Below the pieces are notes generated by a model. It did not search any database, was not told the DNA's origin, and worked only from the letters and a program-made list of their open reading frames with translations. Positions 18,705 to 22,402 of a DNA stretch of 22,402 nt are shown here, piece after piece. A program made the position numbers and the translations under genes. Every line of letters starts with the position of its first letter. The stretch's first letter is position 1. The DNA is from a virus, in IMG/VR virus record IMGVR_UViG_3300044638_002844, positions 1-22,402 of that record. The stretch is one strand, 5' to 3'.

Positions 18705-19610
18705 ATGGCTACTTCACAATACTTTAATAACTATAATTCTCGATTTCAAGAACAGAGGCTTGTGGAAGACCTTATCGTTGAATCCATAAAAATTCAAGGA
18801 TTTGATGGAATGTATCTTCCTAATGATAATGATACAGCTCGTGATTTATTGTTTGGTGAAGATCCAGTTAAAAAGTTTCAATCGGCATTTCCTGTTGAGA
18901 TGTATCTTTCAGAGGCACTCAACTATACCGGTGAAAAAGAATTCTTTTCAAAGTTTGGTCTTGAGATTAAAAACCACACTAAGGTACTTTTAACCAAGAG
19001 AACATTTTCTCAAAGAGTACCACAAAATACCTTTCAAAGGCCACGAGAAGGTGATTTAATTTGGATTCCATTTTTAAATGGCACCGGTGAATTATATGAG
19101 ATTACATTTACCGACCAAGATAAAGACTTCTATATGCTTGGTCGACCAGCACCATATTTCTATGAATTACATTTAGAGAAGTTCAAGTTCTCCAGTGAAC
19201 TCATTGCTACTGGTGTTAGAGATATTGATGATTCTGCCACTCAGGCAACATACACTATTGAGCTCAATCTTGGTGCTGGCACAGGTGACTATCAATACGG
19301 TGAAATTGTATATCAATCAACTGCCAATACACAGGCCAATGCAACTGCCGTGGCTATTGTGCAATCATGGGTTCGTGGTGCCAATACTTCTACAGCCAAT
19401 ACATTATCAGTTTCTAATATTGCCGGTGAATTCATTGAAGGTGGCTCACTTAAAATTGTTGGTGCCACAAGTAATGCACAGTATAGACTATCTTCATATG
19501 ACTCATTAAGTGACAATGTAGAAGATGATACCTATGATAATTATATCATTGAACAAAATGCAAATTCAATTGTGAATTTTGCTGAAACAAATCCTTTTGG
19601 TAGTATTTAA
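18705..19610 (+). CDS. gp14: Neck protein gp14 (head completion) with an added C-terminal beta domain
   Basis: 301 residues against 256 in T4. Residues 1-175 carry the gp14 pattern (YFNNYNSRFQEQRLVEDLIV, then ESIKIQGFDGMYLPN; LFGEDPVKKF; FGLEIKNHTKVLLTKRTF; RPREGDLIWIPF; DKDFYMLGRPAPYFYELHLEKFK). gp14 caps the neck above gp13 and meets gp15 of the tail. Residues about 187-266 (LGAGTGDYQYGEIVYQ...LSVSNIAGEF...SNAQYRLSSYDS) form an added beta-rich unit that is repeated in gp15 next door. The stop TAA shares its last base with the ATG of gp15, so translation is coupled. Confidence 0.93.
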   Translation: MATSQYFNNYNSRFQEQRLVEDLIVESIKIQGFDGMYLPNDNDTARDLLFGEDPVKKFQSAFPVEMYLSEALNYTGEKEFFSKFGLEIKNHTKVLLTKRTFSQRVPQNTFQRPREGDLIWIPFLNGTGELYEITFTDQDKDFYMLGRPAPYFYELHLEKFKFSSELIATGVRDIDDSATQATYTIELNLGAGTGDYQYGEIVYQSTANTQANATAVAIVQSWVRGANTSTANTLSVSNIAGEFIEGGSLKIVGATSNAQYRLSSYDSLSDNVEDDTYDNYIIEQNANSIVNFAETNPFGSI

Positions 19611-20602
19611 TGGCTAATATATTTTATAACCGTGCGTTAAGAAAATATGTGGTAGGTTTTGGTAACCTATTCAACGATATTACTTTAGTGCGGTATAATC
19701 CAGATTACTCTGAAGCACAGCGTATGATTGTGCCAATTGTGTATGCACCAAAAGAAACTTATGTTTCTCGTTTAGAAACTGATCCACATTTAGATAAGAA
19801 AACACAGATTACATTACCAAGAATGTCGTTTGAGTTACTTGGTTTTAATTATGATACCTCTAGAAAATTAAACACCAATGTTAAACAGTTTGCACAAACA
19901 TCTACAGGATTAATTTCACAATACAATCCAGTACCATATAATTTTGATTTTAATTTGTATCTGTATGTAAGAAACATTGAAGATGGTACACAAATTATTG
20001 AACATATTCTTTCATACTTTACACCAGACTATACAATGAAACTTAATATGATACCTGAAATGGGTATCGTTAAAGAAGTTCCTGTTGTATTAAATTCAAC
20101 ATCACAAGATATTGACTATGAAGGTAATTTTGAGCGTGATACTCGTGTTATTATTTGGACATTAACCTTTACAGTTAAGGGTTACATTTATGGTAAAATA
20201 TCCGATTCAGGCGGACCAATTACACATTCAATTACATCCATCTATAACCAAATCACCGAAGATGATGTAATACAATTCACAATGAATCTTAATTCTGGTG
20301 TAGGAACATATCAGATTGGTGAAACAGTATATCAAGGTTTCTCTGCACCGTTGGCTATTGCAACAGGTAAAGTTGTTTCGTTTAATAATAACTTACTGCA
20401 ATTAAAAAATATTAATGGCAACTTTGTGTCGAGCGTGCCAATACAATCTACAAGCGGTAGCGGTAATTATGTCTTTACTTCATATAGTCCTGTAGAACAA
20501 AAATTGGTCCAAATAGATATAAGACCGAGCCCAGCAAACGCAAATATTTCTTTTGCAAATACATGGACTGCAAATACTATTATAACCGAATATCCTGAAT
20601 AA
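19610..20602 (+). CDS. gp15: Tail sheath stabiliser and completion protein gp15
   Basis: 330 residues against 272 in T4. The first 200 residues (NIFYNRALRKYVVGFGNLFN, DITLVRYN, QRMIVPIVYAPKE, QITLPRMSFELLGFNYD, and IIWTLTFTVKGYIYG) are typical of gp15, which forms the hexameric ring at the top of the tail that joins it to the neck. Residues about 227-292 (NLNSGVGTYQIGETVYQ...LLQLKNINGNF...GNYVFTSYS) repeat the beta unit of gp14. The final 35 residues return to a tail that may belong to the gp15 core. The start overlaps gp14's stop by one base, and gp16 begins three bases after this stop. Confidence 0.93.
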   Translation: MANIFYNRALRKYVVGFGNLFNDITLVRYNPDYSEAQRMIVPIVYAPKETYVSRLETDPHLDKKTQITLPRMSFELLGFNYDTSRKLNTNVKQFAQTSTGLISQYNPVPYNFDFNLYLYVRNIEDGTQIIEHILSYFTPDYTMKLNMIPEMGIVKEVPVVLNSTSQDIDYEGNFERDTRVIIWTLTFTVKGYIYGKISDSGGPITHSITSIYNQITEDDVIQFTMNLNSGVGTYQIGETVYQGFSAPLAIATGKVVSFNNNLLQLKNINGNFVSSVPIQSTSGSGNYVFTSYSPVEQKLVQIDIRPSPANANISFANTWTANTIITEYPE

Positions 20603-20605
20603 AAT

Positions 20606-21022
20606 ATGAATGACTTGAATAAAACTTTATCTGATGTTTTTGATGTGATGCCAATTGAAGATTCTAAAAAAGAAAAACTTCCTACGGTATCGGTAAAATA
20701 TAATGATCCTGATTTAAAACAGGACCTCACAGACGCCTATCAACAATCAAAAGAAAATCTACAAGGTATTATTGACCAAGGCCAAGAAGCCATGGAAGAA
20801 ATACTTAATATTGCCAAAGCAGGTCAGCATCCAAGAGCATTTGAAGTCTATGGTACTCTATTGAAAAATATGGTAGATGCCAACAAAGAACTTCTGAACA
20901 TACAAAAACAAATGCGTGATATGGATGAAGAAAAGAAAAAGAATTCTGGCACCAATATTGATAAGGCCATCTTTGTAGGTTCTACTGCTGAACTTAATAA
21001 ACTTCTTAAAGGAAAAGAATGA
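20606..21022 (+). CDS. gp16: Small terminase subunit gp16
   Basis: 138 residues; T4 gp16 has 164. The central part (DLKQDLTDAYQQSKENLQGI, IDQGQEAMEEIL and AKAGQHPRAFEVYGTLLKNM) is the conserved helical core of T4-type small terminases, which form a ring that recognises viral DNA and regulates the large subunit. The ends are charged and probably flexible. Unlike T4, where gp16 and gp17 overlap, a 240-residue gene separates them here; it starts within the gp16 stop (ATGA, four-base overlap), so all three are probably translated in series. Confidence 0.92.
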   Translation: MNDLNKTLSDVFDVMPIEDSKKEKLPTVSVKYNDPDLKQDLTDAYQQSKENLQGIIDQGQEAMEEILNIAKAGQHPRAFEVYGTLLKNMVDANKELLNIQKQMRDMDEEKKKNSGTNIDKAIFVGSTAELNKLLKGKE

Positions 21023-21741
21023 AACTTTGGGTGAATGTTTGTTTTTATTATGTTGAAGAAAGATTAGAACGGTTCAAAGAAGTAATAAAAACATTATCCG
21101 ATATACCAAACATCAAACTCATTATTAACAGCAATGTTAATTTTGATGATTCATTACCAATTCATGTTGCGGAGTTACACGATTCTTACTGGCATACTTG
21201 GGAACACAAAAAGTATATGCAGGAGTTTCTAGAATCAGACTATACACACTTTGCATACCTTGAAGGCAACATTGAGGTGCAGAAAAAGACATTTGATTAT
21301 TGGGTAAGAACAAGAGAACTGTTTAAAAGAAACAATTTAAATTTTATACCAGCCGTACATCGAGTACAAAAGAGTGGTGATGATGTATATTCGTTAGATG
21401 CAACACACCATCAACGACACAGACCAACCATTGAAGTGGAAGGACAAAAATTCGTTTCTTTATCTGAACCATATCAAGGCATGTTTATTATGGATAAAGA
21501 ATTGGTAGAAGAACATATTAACTCTGATTATTTTTCTTTTGGCCAAAAAGGTTCATGGGGTATTCGTGAATCAGCCAATCTAGGCAATATGTTTGTAAAC
21601 ATTCCTGTAGGATTTGGTCATAGGTGTATGTTACCACTAAATAATTTCTCCGATACATGCGTAACACACTTTGGTACCGACTATCATGGTGACAAAAATT
21701 CACCTCATGCCAAAATAAAGATTGAACATCTATTTTCATGA
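21019..21741 (+). CDS. Glycosyltransferase-like protein between the terminase genes
   Basis: 240 residues, start ATG 21019 overlapping gp16 by four bases; its stop overlaps gp17 by four bases. Residues about 59-117 (HTWEHKKYMQEFL, DYTHFAYLEGNIEVQKKTFDYW, RELF, FIPAVHRVQ) resemble GT-A-type enzymes in which Y-L/I-E-D-D-I at the metal site is followed by YW..R..L. Here the position reads LEGNIEV (81-87), so the aspartates are replaced and the metal site may be changed or inactive. Further possible ligands are H130, H131, H134 and H219. It could modify a virion protein or host surface glycan, or be a cargo gene. The two tight overlaps imply expression at the level of the terminase genes. Confidence 0.6.
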   Translation: MKLWVNVCFYYVEERLERFKEVIKTLSDIPNIKLIINSNVNFDDSLPIHVAELHDSYWHTWEHKKYMQEFLESDYTHFAYLEGNIEVQKKTFDYWVRTRELFKRNNLNFIPAVHRVQKSGDDVYSLDATHHQRHRPTIEVEGQKFVSLSEPYQGMFIMDKELVEEHINSDYFSFGQKGSWGIRESANLGNMFVNIPVGFGHRCMLPLNNFSDTCVTHFGTDYHGDKNSPHAKIKIEHLFS

Positions 21742-22402
21742 ACACTAAAGATTCGTACCGTGATAACCCCCTACTCAAAAAGGTAGGTGTTGACCATCAA
21801 TATACCAAAGAACAGATTGAAGAATATGTAAAGTGTTCTAAAGATCCAGTATACTTTTGTAAAAGTTATATTAAGATTGTAAACGTAGACGAAGGTCTTA
21901 TCAATTTTAATATGTGGGGTTTTCAAGAAGAAATGATTAATCTGTTTAAAGATAATCGTTTCGTTATTACCAAATGTCCTCGTCAGGTTGGTAAAACTAC
22001 CACAACAGTTGGTTACCTTCTTTGGGCAACTATCTTTACCGATTCTCAAAACGTAGCCGTTCTGGCAAACAAAGGTTCTCTTGCAAGGGACATTTTAGCC
22101 AAATACCAACTGGCATACGAGAATTTACCACAATGGCTCCAACAAGGCGTGGTGACATGGAACAAGGGTAATGTAGAACTAGAGAACGGGTCTAAAGTAA
22201 TCGCTGCCTCGACTTCCTCCTCTGCAATCCGAGGCGGTTCTTTTAACATTGTGTTTCTAGACGAATTCGCTTTCGTACCTAACAATATTGCCAATGAGTT
22301 CTTTAACTCAGTCTATCCTGTAATCTCCTCTGGTAAATCCTCAAAAATTATTATTGTTTCTACACCAAATGGTATGAATCTATTCTATAAGTTATGGATG
22401 GA
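21738..22402 (+). CDS. gp17: Large terminase subunit gp17, N-terminal part
   Basis: The gene starts at ATG 21738 (ATGA overlap) and runs off the right edge after 221 codons; T4 gp17 has 610 residues. The ATPase motor is clear: Walker A CPRQVGKTT (80-88, K86), Walker B IVFLDE (171-176, D175 and catalytic E176) and the coupling motif STP (208-210). QEEMINLFKDNRFVITK before Walker A is the usual lead-in. gp17 translocates DNA into the prohead and cuts it with a C-terminal nuclease, which lies beyond the window. Together with gp13-gp16 it fixes the region as T4-type. Confidence 0.96.
   Translation, partial: MNTKDSYRDNPLLKKVGVDHQYTKEQIEEYVKCSKDPVYFCKSYIKIVNVDEGLINFNMWGFQEEMINLFKDNRFVITKCPRQVGKTTTTVGYLLWATIFTDSQNVAVLANKGSLARDILAKYQLAYENLPQWLQQGVVTWNKGNVELENGSKVIAASTSSSAIRGGSFNIVFLDEFAFVPNNIANEFFNSVYPVISSGKSSKIIIVSTPNGMNLFYKLWM

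Noticed and set aside
22046-22294. Reverse-strand frames over the gp17 region
   Set aside because: They lie opposite the clear terminase ATPase sequence and show no family features.

Overview
The window is a late structural region of a T4-like myovirus. The right-hand end carries the T4 order of neck, tail-completion and terminase genes (gp13, gp14, gp15, gp16, gp17), and four sites match or nearly match the T4 late promoter TATAAATA. The base composition is AT-rich. All genes lie on the + strand, tightly packed, many with start/stop overlaps of 1 to 10 bases, and no gap reaches 300 bases. I see no tRNA, CRISPR array, insertion sequence, reverse transcriptase or integrase. The fibre architectures recall T4-like phages of marine or freshwater bacteria, but the sequence alone does not identify the host.

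Layout. (1) 1-7985: a fibre with YadA-like head repeats (5' end missing), a coiled-coil protein, three fibres with an Mtd-like N-terminal domain (340, 565 and 1256 aa) and a small accessory gene; a hairpin terminator closes this part at 8009-8035. (2) 8040-9790: a late promoter drives two overlapping enzyme genes, a prolyl-4-hydroxylase-type 2-oxoglutarate/Fe(II) dioxygenase and a GT-B glycosyltransferase. (3) 9786-14313: a second perfect late promoter leads into four collagen-like fibre genes with five Gly-X-Y tracts, 145 triplets in total, and two small accessory genes. (4) 14324-17825: a YadA-head-like fibre and two fibres with C1q-like heads, two of these three followed by a small gene. 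A short relict of a fibre start lies at 17829-17888. (5) 17919-22402: gp13, gp14, gp15, gp16, a second glycosyltransferase-like gene wedged between gp16 and gp17, and the first 221 codons of gp17 (large terminase).

How the parts fit. Eleven fibre or adhesin genes sit side by side, several followed by a small gene that resembles, or stands where one expects, a fibre chaperone. The collagen-like proteins share an N-terminal module that could dock them to the virion, and they end in different heads. The most unusual point is a hydroxylase and a glycosyltransferase, co-transcribed, immediately beside collagen-like substrates. This is an arrangement like collagen maturation in eukaryotes, giant viruses and Bacillus exosporium, and may be a phage system that modifies its own fibres. 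That link is inferred from gene order and motifs and is not shown directly.
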